DNA of 64,000 nucleotides, from assembly GCA_033763335.1 (NCBI GenBank), contig JANRKU010000098.1:1-64000 (forward strand), read 5' to 3'. This stretch comes from GCA-2794515 sp033763335 (lineage in GTDB: Bacteria; Chloroflexota; Anaerolineae; Aggregatilineales; Phototrophicaceae). This document shows, in pieces, positions 15,661 through 25,409 of this stretch; within the stretch, counting starts at the first letter, position 1, and each line of letters begins with the position of its first letter. The notes below the pieces were generated by a model. The model was not told the origin of the DNA. It saw only the letters and a list, made by a program, of their open reading frames with translations, and did no database searches. A program made the translations under genes and the position numbers.

Positions 15661-16599
15661 ATGAACGCGAAGTATATTTGGCACAATGGAGAACTTATAG
15701 AGTGGGAAAAGGCAACCGTTCATGTAACGACTCATGCGATTCACTATGGGTCAAGCGTATTTGAAGGGATTCGGGCGTATGCCACTGATGATGGTCCTGC
15801 GGTGTTTCGGTTGCATGACCACACCAAACGGCTCACAGTGGGGTCTAAAATCGCTAAAATTGACCAACCCTATAGCGCAGAACAATTAGACGAAGCTATC
15901 ACGGAATTAATACGGATGAATGAGCATCAATCGTGTTATGTTCGCCCAGTTGTATTTAGAGGTGCTGGTGCGCTCGGATTGGAAGGGCGTGGTCGTACCC
16001 CTGTGGAAGTGTATATTCTCACACTCGATTGGGGGCGGTATTTGGGCAGTGAAGCGATTGAAAAGGGGGTAGATGCCCAAGTGAGTTCATGGCGACGCGG
16101 TGCGCCCGATTCTACGGCATCTATGGCGAAAATTGGCGGGCAATATGTGAACAGTATGTTTATCTCGATGGAAGCGCATGATAACGGATATGCCGAAGGG
16201 ATTGCGCTGGATATTCACGGATATGTGAGCGAAGGCGCTGGCGAAAATATCTTTGTTGTTTATAACAATGTGGTTTATACACCGAGTATCTGGTCATCCA
16301 TTTTGGCAGGTATCACACGCGATACGGTCATCACCTTGCTCAAAGAAGCGGGTTATGAAATCCGCTATGAGCCGATTGCGCGTGAAATGTTGTATATGGC
16401 AGATGAAATTTTCTTCACAGGGACGGCGGCAGAAATCACCCCATTGCGCTCAATTGATAAACTCCCTGTTGGTGATGGCAAGCGCGGGAAAGTGACCAAA
16501 CTGGTACAAGACCAATTTTTTGGGATTACCAGTGGTAAGTTAGCAGATAAACACGGGTGGTTGACATACGTTCATCAAAAAACACCTGTGGGTGATTAA
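15661..16599 (+). CDS. ilvE: Branched-chain amino acid aminotransferase
   Basis: PLP enzyme of fold class IV that transfers the amino group from glutamate to the keto acids of Val, Leu and Ile in the last biosynthetic step. 312 residues. Seen: IWHNGELIEWEKATVHV at the start; HAIHYGSSVFEGIRAY, with the family Arg; SMAKIGGQYVNSM, carrying the PLP lysine; EGAGENIFVV; and the PLP-phosphate region LAGITRDTVI. GAAAGG lies 7 bases before the ATG. First structural gene after the attenuator, so its expression should follow branched-chain amino acid supply. Confidence 0.96.
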   Translation: MNAKYIWHNGELIEWEKATVHVTTHAIHYGSSVFEGIRAYATDDGPAVFRLHDHTKRLTVGSKIAKIDQPYSAEQLDEAITELIRMNEHQSCYVRPVVFRGAGALGLEGRGRTPVEVYILTLDWGRYLGSEAIEKGVDAQVSSWRRGAPDSTASMAKIGGQYVNSMFISMEAHDNGYAEGIALDIHGYVSEGAGENIFVVYNNVVYTPSIWSSILAGITRDTVITLLKEAGYEIRYEPIAREMLYMADEIFFTGTAAEITPLRSIDKLPVGDGKRGKVTKLVQDQFFGITSGKLADKHGWLTYVHQKTPVGD

Positions 16600-16658
16600 T
16601 GAGTCTAAATCTTCATAGATGAAAAATTCTTCCGGATGAGATAAGGAGCAGATGCGAT

Positions 16659-18356
16659 ATGTTATTGAGTGGTTCAGAAATTGTGATGGAATGTTTGTTA
16701 CGTGAAGGGGTGGATGTGATGTTTGGGTATCCGGGTGGGGCAATTTTGCCTACCTATGATGCCATGACGAAATATCCACAAATCCATCATGTGTTGGTGC
16801 GCCATGAACAAGGTGCTTCGCACATGGCAGACGGTTATGCCCGCGCAACGGGGCGTGTGGGTGTGTGTATAGCGACCAGTGGACCGGGTGCAACAAATTT
16901 GGTGACTGGTTTGGCAACGGCGATGATGGATTCTGTGCCGATTGTAGCGATTACGGGTCAAGTTCCCCGCGCGGCAATCGGCACAGATGCTTTTCAGGAG
17001 ACAGATGTTACGGGTGTAACGATTCCTGTCACCAAGCATAACTATCTGATTTCTGATATTCACGAATTGGCTTATTGCATCAAAGAGGCATTTTATATCG
17101 CCCGTAGTGGCAGACCTGGTCCCGTTTTGATTGATATTCCCAAAGACATTCAAAACGAGAAAATTGAATTTGTGTATCCAGAAGGCGAAATTCGCCTCCC
17201 GGGGTATCGCCCGCCGACATCTGCCAATGAAAGCGATGTTTTTGCGGCGCGTGAACTCATCAATAACTCCAAGCGTCCTGTGATTTTGGCGGGGCATGGC
17301 ATTATGATGTCTGGCGCATTGCGGGAACTGCGAGAACTGGCAGAACGGGCGCAAATCCCCGTTACATTGACACTCTTGGGCAAAGGCGCTATGCCAGAAG
17401 ACCATCCATTATGTGTTGGCATGATGGGAATGCACGGTAATGCCGCCAGCAATCATGCGATTCAAGAATCGGATTTGATTATCGCTTTGGGGATGCGGTT
17501 TGATGACCGTGTGACGGGTACACTAAAAACTTATGCCCCTCATGCTAAGAAAATTCATGTGGATATTGACCCATCGGAACTCAATAAAAATGTGAAAGTT
17601 GATGTGGGCATAGCGGGGGATTTGCAAACTGTCCTCAAGCAAATTTTGCCCGGTGTGACTGGCGGTAATCATCAAGAATGGCTGAATCGGATTCGTGATT
17701 GGCACGAAGATGAGAACGAGCGCGATATTTTGTATAACTACGAGGGCAATAACCTGATTGCGGCGCAAGTTATCAATGACCTGTGGAAATTTACCGATGG
17801 CGAAGCAATTACCGTGACAGATGTGGGGCAACATCAGATGATTGAGGCGCAATATTATCCACATCGCAGACCCGCAACGATGTTGACCAGTGGTGGTCTT
17901 GGGACGATGGGATTCGGATTTCCCGCCGCTATTGGGGCGAAATTTGGCAGACCAGATGAACCCGTTTGGGCGATTGTTGGGGATGGTGGCTTTCAGATGA
18001 CCATGTGTGAGATGGCGACTGCCATGCAAGAAGGCGTGGATGTGAAAATTGCGGTCATCAACAATGGATTTTTGGGGATGGTGCGCCAATGGCAAGAATT
18101 TTTCTATGAAGAACGTTATCAATCTACACCCATGTTAAGCCCCGATTTTTGCAAATTAGCCGATGCGTTTGGGATGCCGAGTATGCGTGTGACCAGCCGT
18201 GACCAAATTGAAGGTGCGGTGCAATTTGCTAATAGCCACAAAGGACCGGTTCTCATCGAATTTGTGGTAGAAAAAGAAGAAATTGTGTATCCAATGGTGC
18301 CAGCAGGCGCGGCTTTAGATAAAATGTTGCGCCGTCCTAAAAAAGGGGAGCAATAG
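16659..18356 (+). CDS. ilvB: Acetolactate synthase large (catalytic) subunit
   Basis: TPP-, FAD- and Mg-dependent enzyme that makes 2-acetolactate from pyruvate, or 2-aceto-2-hydroxybutyrate with 2-ketobutyrate. 565 residues. Seen: GYPGGAILPTYDAM; HEQGASHMADGYARATGR, with the catalytic Glu; FQETDVTGVTIPVTKHNY, typical of anabolic AHAS and not of other TPP enzymes; and TPP motif GDGGFQMTMCEMATAMQEGV with NN in AVINNGFLGMVRQWQ. AAGGAG precedes the start. The small subunit begins 3 bases after the stop. The presence of a regulatory subunit supports the biosynthetic form. Confidence 0.97.
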   Translation: MLLSGSEIVMECLLREGVDVMFGYPGGAILPTYDAMTKYPQIHHVLVRHEQGASHMADGYARATGRVGVCIATSGPGATNLVTGLATAMMDSVPIVAITGQVPRAAIGTDAFQETDVTGVTIPVTKHNYLISDIHELAYCIKEAFYIARSGRPGPVLIDIPKDIQNEKIEFVYPEGEIRLPGYRPPTSANESDVFAARELINNSKRPVILAGHGIMMSGALRELRELAERAQIPVTLTLLGKGAMPEDHPLCVGMMGMHGNAASNHAIQESDLIIALGMRFDDRVTGTLKTYAPHAKKIHVDIDPSELNKNVKVDVGIAGDLQTVLKQILPGVTGGNHQEWLNRIRDWHEDENERDILYNYEGNNLIAAQVINDLWKFTDGEAITVTDVGQHQMIEAQYYPHRRPATMLTSGGLGTMGFGFPAAIGAKFGRPDEPVWAIVGDGGFQMTMCEMATAMQEGVDVKIAVINNGFLGMVRQWQEFFYEERYQSTPMLSPDFCKLADAFGMPSMRVTSRDQIEGAVQFANSHKGPVLIEFVVEKEEIVYPMVPAGAALDKMLRRPKKGEQ

Positions 18357-18359
18357 ATT

Positions 18360-18926
18360 ATGAGTGACAAGACATCTAAACAAGTGGTGGTGGCGCTGGT
18401 GGAAAATAAACCCGGTGTCCTGAATCGGGTGGCGAGCATGTTTCGTCGGCGCAATTATAACGTAGATAGCCTCACAGTTGGGCGCACCCATAAGGGGCAT
18501 GTTTCGCGCATGACGATTGTCGTGGATGTGGCGCGTACTGATGTTAAGCAGATTGTCTCTAATCTGTATAAATTGGTGAATGTGATTGATGTTAAGGCGC
18601 TTACAGGCGAGCCTCATGTGAGCCGTGACTTGGCGCTCATCAAAGTGCGGACGGATGATGTGGATTCACGCAATGCGGTGACAGAGGTATGTGACCGTTA
18701 TCCTGCGCGGATTGTGGATATTGGCACAAAATATGCCATTGTCGAAATTACGGCACAAGAGGATTTGGTTGAGAATTTGATTGATGAATTGCGCCCCATC
18801 GGGATTGTGGAACTTGTCCGCACAGGGGTTGTGGCAATGGGGCGTGGTGTCCGCATTTTGGATACCGATTATGAACCCATTAATCACCATGTCAATACGG
18901 GTGATTTGGAACGCTACGGCGTATAA
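18360..18926 (+). CDS. ilvN: Acetolactate synthase small (regulatory) subunit
   Basis: An ACT-domain protein that binds valine and activates and feedback-inhibits the large subunit. 188 residues, the longer bacterial type with a C-terminal domain. Seen: VVALVENKPGVLNRVASMFR, the ACT domain effector-binding start; RRRNYNVDSLTVGRT; then IVDVARTDVKQIVSNLYKL and VDVKALTG; and the C-terminal IVELVRTGVVAMGRG. AGGGGAG before the start lies in the last codons of ilvB, so translation is likely coupled. Some databases would name it ilvH. Confidence 0.96.
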   Translation: MSDKTSKQVVVALVENKPGVLNRVASMFRRRNYNVDSLTVGRTHKGHVSRMTIVVDVARTDVKQIVSNLYKLVNVIDVKALTGEPHVSRDLALIKVRTDDVDSRNAVTEVCDRYPARIVDIGTKYAIVEITAQEDLVENLIDELRPIGIVELVRTGVVAMGRGVRILDTDYEPINHHVNTGDLERYGV

Positions 18927-18941
18927 TTTTGGTGTTTTGCG

Positions 18942-18967
18942 TGGGATGGGTGCAAAGGCTCATCCCA
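18942..18967 (+). other. Intercistronic hairpin between ilvN and ilvC
   Basis: TGGGATG (18942-18948) pairs with CATCCCA (18961-18967) around a 12-base loop. No T-tract follows, so it is not a classical terminator. TATAAT also occurs at 18921-18926 over the ilvN stop. It may be an mRNA-processing or stability element between two genes whose products are needed in different amounts. Confidence 0.4.
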
Positions 18968-19014
18968 TATAAACCGACTTAATGGATAAAAATCAACAGA
19001 GGGAAAACGCAACA

Positions 19015-20025
19015 ATGGCAAAACTTTTTTATGATAAAGACGCGGATATTGCTCTGCTCAATGGTAAGACTTTGGCGGTGATTGGGTATGGCAGTCAGGG
19101 ACATGCTCATGCACTCAATGCTAAAGAAAGTGGTGTGAAGGTTGTCATCGGCTTACATGAAGGTAGCAAGAGCCGTGCAAAGGCACAAGCAGATGGCTTA
19201 GAAGTGCTATCGGTGGCAGATGCGACAAAAGTTGCTGATGTCATCATGATTCTCACACCCGATACAAATCAGGCAGAGGTCTATGCAGACCATATCGCGC
19301 CAAACATCAAAGCTGGAGCGATGCTGATGTTTGCACATGGGTTTAATATTCACTTTAAGCAAATTGTCCCACCCGCCGATATTGATGTGACGATGCTCGC
19401 GCCCAAGGGACCCGGTCATCGGTTACGCGAAGTTTATATGGATGGGGCAGGGATTCCCGGACTCATCGCGGTTGCACAAGACGCGACTGGCAATGCACAT
19501 GCTTTGGCGATGGCATACGCAAAAGCCATTGGATGTACCCGCGCTGGTGTGATTGAGACCACCTTCAAAGAAGAAACCGAAACTGATTTATTTGGTGAAC
19601 AAGCGGTACTCTGTGGTGGTGTGACGGCATTGGTACGTGCGAGTTTTGAGACATTGGTCAAGGCAGGCTATCAACCAGAAATTGCCTATTTTGAATGTAT
19701 GCACGAATTGAAACTCATCGTTGACTTGCTATATCAAGGTGGACTTAGCTATATGTGGTATAGCGTGAGTGATACCGCCGAATATGGTGGGTATGTGACG
19801 GGTGATTTGATTGAGGGACTCGTCAAAGAAGAAATGGCGGGCGTTTTGAAACGCATTCAAGATGGTACATTTGCCAATAACTGGATTGCAGAAAATAAGG
19901 CTGGTCGCCCCAACTTTAAGCCACGTCGTGCAGGTGAACATGACCTATTGCTCGAAAAAGTAGGCGAAGAACTGCGCGATATGATGCCATTCCTACATGC
20001 GAAGAAAATTAAACAAACAGACTAA
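19015..20025 (+). CDS. ilvC: Ketol-acid reductoisomerase (class I)
   Basis: Mg- and NADPH-dependent isomerisation and reduction of acetolactate and acetohydroxybutyrate, the second common step to Val and Ile. The start at MAKLFYDKDAD (19015) gives 336 residues, the normal class I length. An in-frame ATG at 18982 would add 11 unlikely residues, and AGAGGG lies at suitable distance from 19015. Seen: Rossmann motif GYGSQGHAHALN; VVIGLHEGSKSRAKA, the NADPH-phosphate loop with Ser residues; LAPKGPGHRLREVY; and the catalytic Asp/Glu region ETETDLFGEQAVLCGG. Confidence 0.96.
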   Translation: MAKLFYDKDADIALLNGKTLAVIGYGSQGHAHALNAKESGVKVVIGLHEGSKSRAKAQADGLEVLSVADATKVADVIMILTPDTNQAEVYADHIAPNIKAGAMLMFAHGFNIHFKQIVPPADIDVTMLAPKGPGHRLREVYMDGAGIPGLIAVAQDATGNAHALAMAYAKAIGCTRAGVIETTFKEETETDLFGEQAVLCGGVTALVRASFETLVKAGYQPEIAYFECMHELKLIVDLLYQGGLSYMWYSVSDTAEYGGYVTGDLIEGLVKEEMAGVLKRIQDGTFANNWIAENKAGRPNFKPRRAGEHDLLLEKVGEELRDMMPFLHAKKIKQTD

Positions 20026-20052
20026 AAATCACCCTTATGGAGGGAGAGAATC

Positions 20053-21663
20053 ATGACTAGGCGAGTATATGACCCCAACCGCGTGATATTTTTCGATACA
20101 ACGTTGCGTGATGGCGAACAAAGCCCGGGTGCAACACTAACAAGTGCCGAAAAATTAGAAATTGCACGGCAATTGGCGCGGTTGGGGGTAGATGTGATTG
20201 AGGCGGGGTTTCCCGCCGCATCGCCCGATGATTTGGCGGCGGTGCAACGTGTTGCGCGTGAAGTGGGGGGCGAGGAGAACTCGCCCACGATTTGCGGATT
20301 GGCACGCGCCGTAGAAGGCGATATACGCACTTGCTGGGAAGGGGTGAAAGATGCCAAATATCCGCGTATTCACACCTTTTTAGGCACATCCGACATCCAT
20401 CTGAAATATCAAACGGGGTTATCGCGCGAACAGGCATTGGAAGTCATTCGTAAAGCGGTGACACTGGCGCGTAGCTTGTGCGATGATGTGGAATTTAGCC
20501 CAATGGATGCGGGGCGTACTGATATTGAATTTCTCATTCAAGTATGTGCGTTGGCGGTAGAATGTGGGGCAACGACGCTGAATATTCCCGATACAGTCGG
20601 GTATGTTGCACCAGAAGAATGGCGCGAGACGATTGCGACACTCATCGCAGAAACACCTGGGGCCGGTGTGGGTAGCGGTGTGGTGTGGTCTATCCATTGT
20701 CACAATGACTTGGGATTAGCCACAGCCAATACACTCGCAGGGGTGTTGGCTGGGGCGCGACAAGTTGAAGTAACGATTAATGGCATTGGGGAACGCGCAG
20801 GCAATACCAGCCTCGAAGAAGTGGCGATGGCATTGACCACTCGCCCGCAATTTTATAACCTGCAAACAGGCATTAATACTCGTGAAATCATGAAAACTAG
20901 CCGTATGGTGAGCAATTATACGGGCATGATGGTTCAGCCGAATAAAGCCATTGTGGGTGCAAATGCGTTTGCACATGAGGCGGGTATTCATCAGGATGGT
21001 GTGTTAAAACACCATAGCACCTACGAAATTATGACCCCAGAAGCGATTGGCTTGACCCAAAGCCGTTTGGTGTTGGGTAAGCATAGTGGACGGCACGCAC
21101 TCAAAGTACGCCTGAGCGAATTAGGCTACGAAGTGGATGGCGATGCGTTGAATCAGGTATTTGCGCGGTTCAAAGATTTGGCAGATTCCAAGAAAAATGT
21201 CACGGATGCCGATTTAGAAGCATTGATGGCAGATGAATTTAATAAGCCACAAGAAATTTTTACGCTGGTGGATATTCAAGTGACCTGTGGCACGATGGGG
21301 ATGCCCACCGCCACTGCCAAATTGCGTAATGCAAAGGGTGAGGATGTGATTTATGCGGCGGTTGGTGTTGGTCCTGTGGATGCCTGTTTTCGTGCGCTAG
21401 ATGCTATTATTAACCCGCCAAAAAGTGTTTTGGTGGAGTATGCGGTGCATAGTGTGACAGAAGGCATTGATGCACTCGGTGAAGTGACGGTGCGTATTGA
21501 ATCGAATGGCAAAACATTCGGCGGGTATGGCGCGGATGGCGATGTGATTGTGGCGAGTGTGAAAGCCTATCTCGCGGCGCTGAATCGGATGTTGGTCATT
21601 GTTGGATATGGGGATATGAAGCCAGAGGGCGATGCGGCAACCGTTGGTGTGTCGCGTAATTGA
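20053..21663 (+). CDS. leuA: 2-isopropylmalate synthase
   Basis: Condenses acetyl-CoA with 2-ketoisovalerate, the committed step to leucine. 536 residues: TIM barrel, then linker, then a C-terminal LeuA allosteric domain (about 400-536) that senses leucine. Seen: FFDTTLRDGEQSPGATL, with the metal-binding Asp; HCHNDLGLATANTLAGVLAGA, with the His-x-His metal site; and NGIGERAGNTSLEE. These HMGL-like motifs with EQSPGATL separate it from the citramalate synthase downstream. A strong GGAGGGAG lies before the ATG. It follows ilvC by 27 bases. Confidence 0.96.
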   Translation: MTRRVYDPNRVIFFDTTLRDGEQSPGATLTSAEKLEIARQLARLGVDVIEAGFPAASPDDLAAVQRVAREVGGEENSPTICGLARAVEGDIRTCWEGVKDAKYPRIHTFLGTSDIHLKYQTGLSREQALEVIRKAVTLARSLCDDVEFSPMDAGRTDIEFLIQVCALAVECGATTLNIPDTVGYVAPEEWRETIATLIAETPGAGVGSGVVWSIHCHNDLGLATANTLAGVLAGARQVEVTINGIGERAGNTSLEEVAMALTTRPQFYNLQTGINTREIMKTSRMVSNYTGMMVQPNKAIVGANAFAHEAGIHQDGVLKHHSTYEIMTPEAIGLTQSRLVLGKHSGRHALKVRLSELGYEVDGDALNQVFARFKDLADSKKNVTDADLEALMADEFNKPQEIFTLVDIQVTCGTMGMPTATAKLRNAKGEDVIYAAVGVGPVDACFRALDAIINPPKSVLVEYAVHSVTEGIDALGEVTVRIESNGKTFGGYGADGDVIVASVKAYLAALNRMLVIVGYGDMKPEGDAATVGVSRN

Positions 21664-21696
21664 TGGAATTGGAAAAGGGATAAGGATTTTATAGCA

Positions 21697-23127
21697 ATGG
21701 CAAAAACACTCTTTGAAAAAGTATGGAATCAACACTTGGTTAAGCCACAAACGGCAGATACGCCTGCGGTGTTGTATATAGATTTACACCTCATCCATGA
21801 GGTGACATCGCCACAGGCATTCACGGTGTTGCGTGAGCGTGGACTTAAGGTGCGCCGTCCCGATAGAACATTGGCGACGATGGATCATAGCACGCCAACC
21901 ACACCCCGTAATGCACAAGGGATTATCCCTGTATTGGATGCCCAAGCGTCTTTTCAATTGGATTTTTTGACGCGCAATTGTAAAGAATTTGGCATCCCCT
22001 TGTACTCACTCGGCACAGAAAATCAGGGGATTGTGCATGTGATTGGTCCAGAACAAGGACTCACACAACCCGGTATGACAATTGTCTGTGGTGATAGCCA
22101 TACCAGCACACACGGCGCGTTTGGTGCGCTGGCGTTTGGGATTGGCACAAGCGAAGTGGGGCATGTTCTGGCTACACAATGCTTGTTGCAAAATGTCCCC
22201 CAGACGATGGCTATCCGCGTAGAAGGCGCTCTGCATGAAGGGGTGACGGCTAAGGATATTATCCTCGCTATCATCGCTAAAATCGGCGTTGGTGGTGGGA
22301 CAGGGTATGTGCTGGAATATATGGGGTCTGCTATTCGCAATTTGAGCATGGAAGGGCGGATGACCATCTGCAATATGTCCATTGAAGGTGGTGCGCGTGC
22401 GGGTATGATTGCACCCGATGAAACGACATTCAATTACATCGCTGGTCGTCCATTTGCGCCAAAAGGCAAGGCATGGGACAAAGCCGTGAGTGCATGGCGT
22501 GGATTGCCAAGTGATGAAGGCGCGACATTTGATGCCGAAGTCGTCCTCAATGCCGATGACCTTGTGCCGATGATTACGTATGGGACAAATCCGGGAATGG
22601 GGATGAAAATCACCGATTCTGTGCCAAATCCCGCCAATTTTACCGATGTTAGCGCAAAAATGGCGCTGGATAAGGCATTGACCTATATGGGATTGCAACC
22701 CGGTCAACAATTGCTTGGGCAACCGATTAATGTGGTGTTTGTGGGCAGTTGTACCAATTCCCGTATTGGTGATTTGCGCGAAGCCGCCAAACTCATCAAA
22801 GGGCAAAAAGTGGCTGATAGTGTGCGGATGATGGTCGTCCCCGGGTCGCAAAAGGTGAAAGCACAAGCCGAAGCCGAAGGGCTAGATGTGATTTTCCGTG
22901 AAGCAGGGGCAGAATGGCGTGAAGCAGGATGTTCGATGTGTATCGCCATGAATGGCGACCAATTGCAACCCGGTGAATATGCTGTTAGCACCAGCAATCG
23001 GAATTTTGAGGGACGGCAAGGTAAAGGTGGTCGTACCTTTTTGGCGAGTCCACTCACAGCAGTTGCCAGCGCCGTTAATGGTGTTGTGACTGACCCACGT
23101 TTGATGGTTGAACGGATGAAGGTATAG
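21697..23127 (+). CDS. leuC: 3-isopropylmalate dehydratase large subunit
   Basis: Aconitase-family [4Fe-4S] subunit that isomerises 2- to 3-isopropylmalate, and citramalate to erythro-3-methylmalate in the citramalate pathway. 476 residues, the LeuC1 length. Seen: KTLFEKVWNQHLV at the start; DGDSHTSTHGAFGALAFGIG-like segment read as GDSHTSTHGAFGALAFGIG; cluster ligand in VGSCTNSRIGDLREAA; the other two in CSMCIAMN; and NRNFEGRQGKGGRTFLASP. The small subunit starts 8 bases after the stop. Confidence 0.96.
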   Translation: MAKTLFEKVWNQHLVKPQTADTPAVLYIDLHLIHEVTSPQAFTVLRERGLKVRRPDRTLATMDHSTPTTPRNAQGIIPVLDAQASFQLDFLTRNCKEFGIPLYSLGTENQGIVHVIGPEQGLTQPGMTIVCGDSHTSTHGAFGALAFGIGTSEVGHVLATQCLLQNVPQTMAIRVEGALHEGVTAKDIILAIIAKIGVGGGTGYVLEYMGSAIRNLSMEGRMTICNMSIEGGARAGMIAPDETTFNYIAGRPFAPKGKAWDKAVSAWRGLPSDEGATFDAEVVLNADDLVPMITYGTNPGMGMKITDSVPNPANFTDVSAKMALDKALTYMGLQPGQQLLGQPINVVFVGSCTNSRIGDLREAAKLIKGQKVADSVRMMVVPGSQKVKAQAEAEGLDVIFREAGAEWREAGCSMCIAMNGDQLQPGEYAVSTSNRNFEGRQGKGGRTFLASPLTAVASAVNGVVTDPRLMVERMKV

Positions 23128-23135
23128 GGAACAAC

Positions 23136-23756
23136 ATGGAAAAAATTAAAGCGTTCACAGGAAAAGTAGTTGCATTACCCATCAACGATATTGATACCGA
23201 CCAAATTATCCCTGCGCGTTATCTGAAAGTTACTGATAAAGCAGGGCTTGGCGAAGCGTGTTTTTCTGATTGGCGTTATAACGCCGATGGGTCTCCCAAA
23301 CCCGATTTTGTTCTGAATAAACCAGAACACGCTGGGGCGCAAGTCTTTGTGGGTGGGCATAATTTTGGATGTGGTAGTTCGCGTGAACATGCGCCATGGG
23401 CATTGATGGGCGCGGGATTTAAGGCGATTATCAGCACGTATTTTGCCGATATTTTCCAGAATAATGCGCTCAAAAATGGGTTGTTGCCGATTGTGGTAGA
23501 TGATGAAACGCACAAGCAAATTATCAGCCTTGCCGAAGAAGATCCCAATACACAAATTGGGGTAGATTTGGAAGCGCAACAGATTATTTTGCCCGATGGA
23601 CGGAAAGTATCTTTCCCCATTGATGCGTTTTCTAAATATTGCCTCTTGCAAGGGGTTGACCAGATGGGCTTTTTGCTCAATTTAGACCCAGATATTGTGA
23701 CATATGAAGCGGGCTATCCGCAACGGGTGAATACGCTAGAACCTGTGGAGATGTAG
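23136..23756 (+). CDS. leuD: 3-isopropylmalate dehydratase small subunit
   Basis: Swivel domain of the LeuCD enzyme, completing the active site over the iron-sulfur cluster. 206 residues. Seen: DIDTDQIIPARYLK, with the conserved Asp and Arg; GHNFGCGSSREHAPWAL, the substrate-binding loop; and AIISTYFADIFQNNALKNGLLP. It sits between leuC (8 bases) and cimA (1 base). The enzyme would serve both leucine and, through CimA, isoleucine synthesis. Confidence 0.96.
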   Translation: MEKIKAFTGKVVALPINDIDTDQIIPARYLKVTDKAGLGEACFSDWRYNADGSPKPDFVLNKPEHAGAQVFVGGHNFGCGSSREHAPWALMGAGFKAIISTYFADIFQNNALKNGLLPIVVDDETHKQIISLAEEDPNTQIGVDLEAQQIILPDGRKVSFPIDAFSKYCLLQGVDQMGFLLNLDPDIVTYEAGYPQRVNTLEPVEM

Positions 23757-23757
23757 T

Positions 23758-25359
23758 ATGCAACAGATTGCAATCTACGATACAACATTACGCGATGGCA
23801 CACAACGGGAGGGAATTTCCCTCTCGTTGAATGATAAGCTCCGTATTACCCAATTATTGGATGATTTTGGAGTCGCCTATATTGAAGGTGGATGGCCTGG
23901 GTCGAATCCCAAAGATGTGGCATATTTTGAGGCGGTGCGGGAACTCTCTCTCAAACATGCCAAAATCGCCGCATTTGGGTCTACATGCCGAAAAGAAAGT
24001 GCGCCAGAAACCGACCCTAACATCATCGCGTTGGTAGAAGCACAAACGCCTGTGGTGACAGTGGTCGGGAAAACATCCATGTTACACGTTACGGAAGTGT
24101 TGCAGACCACGCCAGAAGAAAACCTGCGGATGATTCGGGAGAGTTTGCGCTATCTGAAATCGCTGGGTAAAGAGGTGATTTATGATGCTGAACACTTCTT
24201 TGATGGGATGAAATTGGATTTTGAATATTCGATGGACACGCTCAAATCGGCGGTAGAAGGCGGGGCGGATTGGCTTGTTTTATGCGATACCAACGGTGGG
24301 TCATTGCCGTGGGAAGTGGCACGTTACGTCCAAATTGTATCGCAAGCCTTTCCGACGATGAAACTGGGTATTCATACCCATAACGATGGTGAATTGGCGG
24401 TGGCAAATTCACTCGTGGCGGTGCAGGGTGGTGTTACCCAAGTGCAAGGGACAATTAATGGGTATGGTGAACGGTGTGGCAACGCGAATTTGTGTAGTAT
24501 CGTACCCGATTTGCAATTGAAAATGGGATATTCGTGTATCCCAGATAGCAGTATGAATCAACTAACACGTTTATCGCGCACTGTGGCGGAAATTGCTAAT
24601 CTTGCACCAGATGACCATTTGGCGTATGTGGGTAAAAGTGCTTTTGCCCATAAGGGCGGGATTCATGTGGCGGCAATTCGGCGGAATGTGGATAGCTATC
24701 AGCATATCACGCCTGAATTGGTTGGCAATGAAATGCGGATTTTGGTGTCTGATTTGTCTGGACGCGGGAATTTAATCAGCAAAGCAGAAGAATTTGGCAT
24801 GAATGTCTCACATGATGAGACATCGCGGGTGCTGGATGAAATTAAGACGCTGGAAAATGAAGGATTTGTGTTTGAAGGAGCAGAAGCGTCTATTGCTATA
24901 CGGTTAAGACGCGCACAACCCGATTATGTGCCATTTTTTACACTGATTGATTTCACGGTATTGGTGGAAGATAGACGTGATAGAGGGGCGCTCTCTGAAG
25001 CGATGGTCAAATTGGATGTGAATGGCGATGTGGTGCATACGGCGGCAGAAGGTAATGGTCCGGTAAATGCGTTGGACTTGGCATTGCGAAAGGCACTTAT
25101 TCCATATCACCCACAAATTGCAGATTTTCAATTGGTAGATTATAAAGTGCGGATTTTGGATAGTGATAAGGCGACTGCGGCGACCACACGGGTATTCATC
25201 GAAACCTATTGTTGTGGCACGCGCTGGAACACAGTGGGGGCTGGTACAAATATCATTCATGCAAGCTGGCTGGCATTGATAGATAGTATTGAGTATGGCA
25301 TGACATTTTTGAATGAGAATGGCGAGCCTCTTAAACAGACATCGGCTCAAGCAATATAA
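23758..25359 (+). CDS. cimA: (R)-citramalate synthase
   Basis: Condenses acetyl-CoA with pyruvate to citramalate, which LeuCD and LeuB turn into 2-ketobutyrate, so isoleucine can be made without threonine deaminase. 533 residues. Seen: IYDTTLRDGTQREGISLS, where TQREG replaces the EQSPG of LeuA; YIEGGWPGSNPKD, typical of the CimA/TIGR00977 type and not of homocitrate synthases; IHTHNDGELAVANSL; GYGERCGNANLCS; and a C-terminal LeuA-like regulatory domain. Starts 1 base after leuD with GGAG inside leuD. Position between leuD and leuB supports the assignment. Confidence 0.93.
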   Translation: MQQIAIYDTTLRDGTQREGISLSLNDKLRITQLLDDFGVAYIEGGWPGSNPKDVAYFEAVRELSLKHAKIAAFGSTCRKESAPETDPNIIALVEAQTPVVTVVGKTSMLHVTEVLQTTPEENLRMIRESLRYLKSLGKEVIYDAEHFFDGMKLDFEYSMDTLKSAVEGGADWLVLCDTNGGSLPWEVARYVQIVSQAFPTMKLGIHTHNDGELAVANSLVAVQGGVTQVQGTINGYGERCGNANLCSIVPDLQLKMGYSCIPDSSMNQLTRLSRTVAEIANLAPDDHLAYVGKSAFAHKGGIHVAAIRRNVDSYQHITPELVGNEMRILVSDLSGRGNLISKAEEFGMNVSHDETSRVLDEIKTLENEGFVFEGAEASIAIRLRRAQPDYVPFFTLIDFTVLVEDRRDRGALSEAMVKLDVNGDVVHTAAEGNGPVNALDLALRKALIPYHPQIADFQLVDYKVRILDSDKATAATTRVFIETYCCGTRWNTVGAGTNIIHASWLALIDSIEYGMTFLNENGEPLKQTSAQAI

Positions 25360-25382
25360 TCATTTGCAATCATTTTTTTACG

Positions 25383-25409
25383 AGGGGCAGACAACGGGTT
25401 TGCCCCTTA
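25383..25409 (+). repeat. Degenerate palindromic element copy 7
   Basis: AGGGGCA (25383-25389) and TGCCCCT (25401-25407) form a stem, extended imperfectly inwards, with TTA after it. It lies between cimA and leuB and is the least regular member of the family. If it acts as a terminator, leuB would be expressed less than the genes before it. Confidence 0.5.

Noticed and set aside
18982..19014. Upstream ATG of ilvC
   Set aside because: It adds 11 polar residues absent from ketol-acid reductoisomerases, while a ribosome binding site fits the ATG at 19015.
22006..22866. A 286-codon frame on the minus strand of leuC
   Set aside because: It is fully antisense to a clear LeuC, with His/Cys-rich and atypical composition. 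It is a by-product of codon bias.
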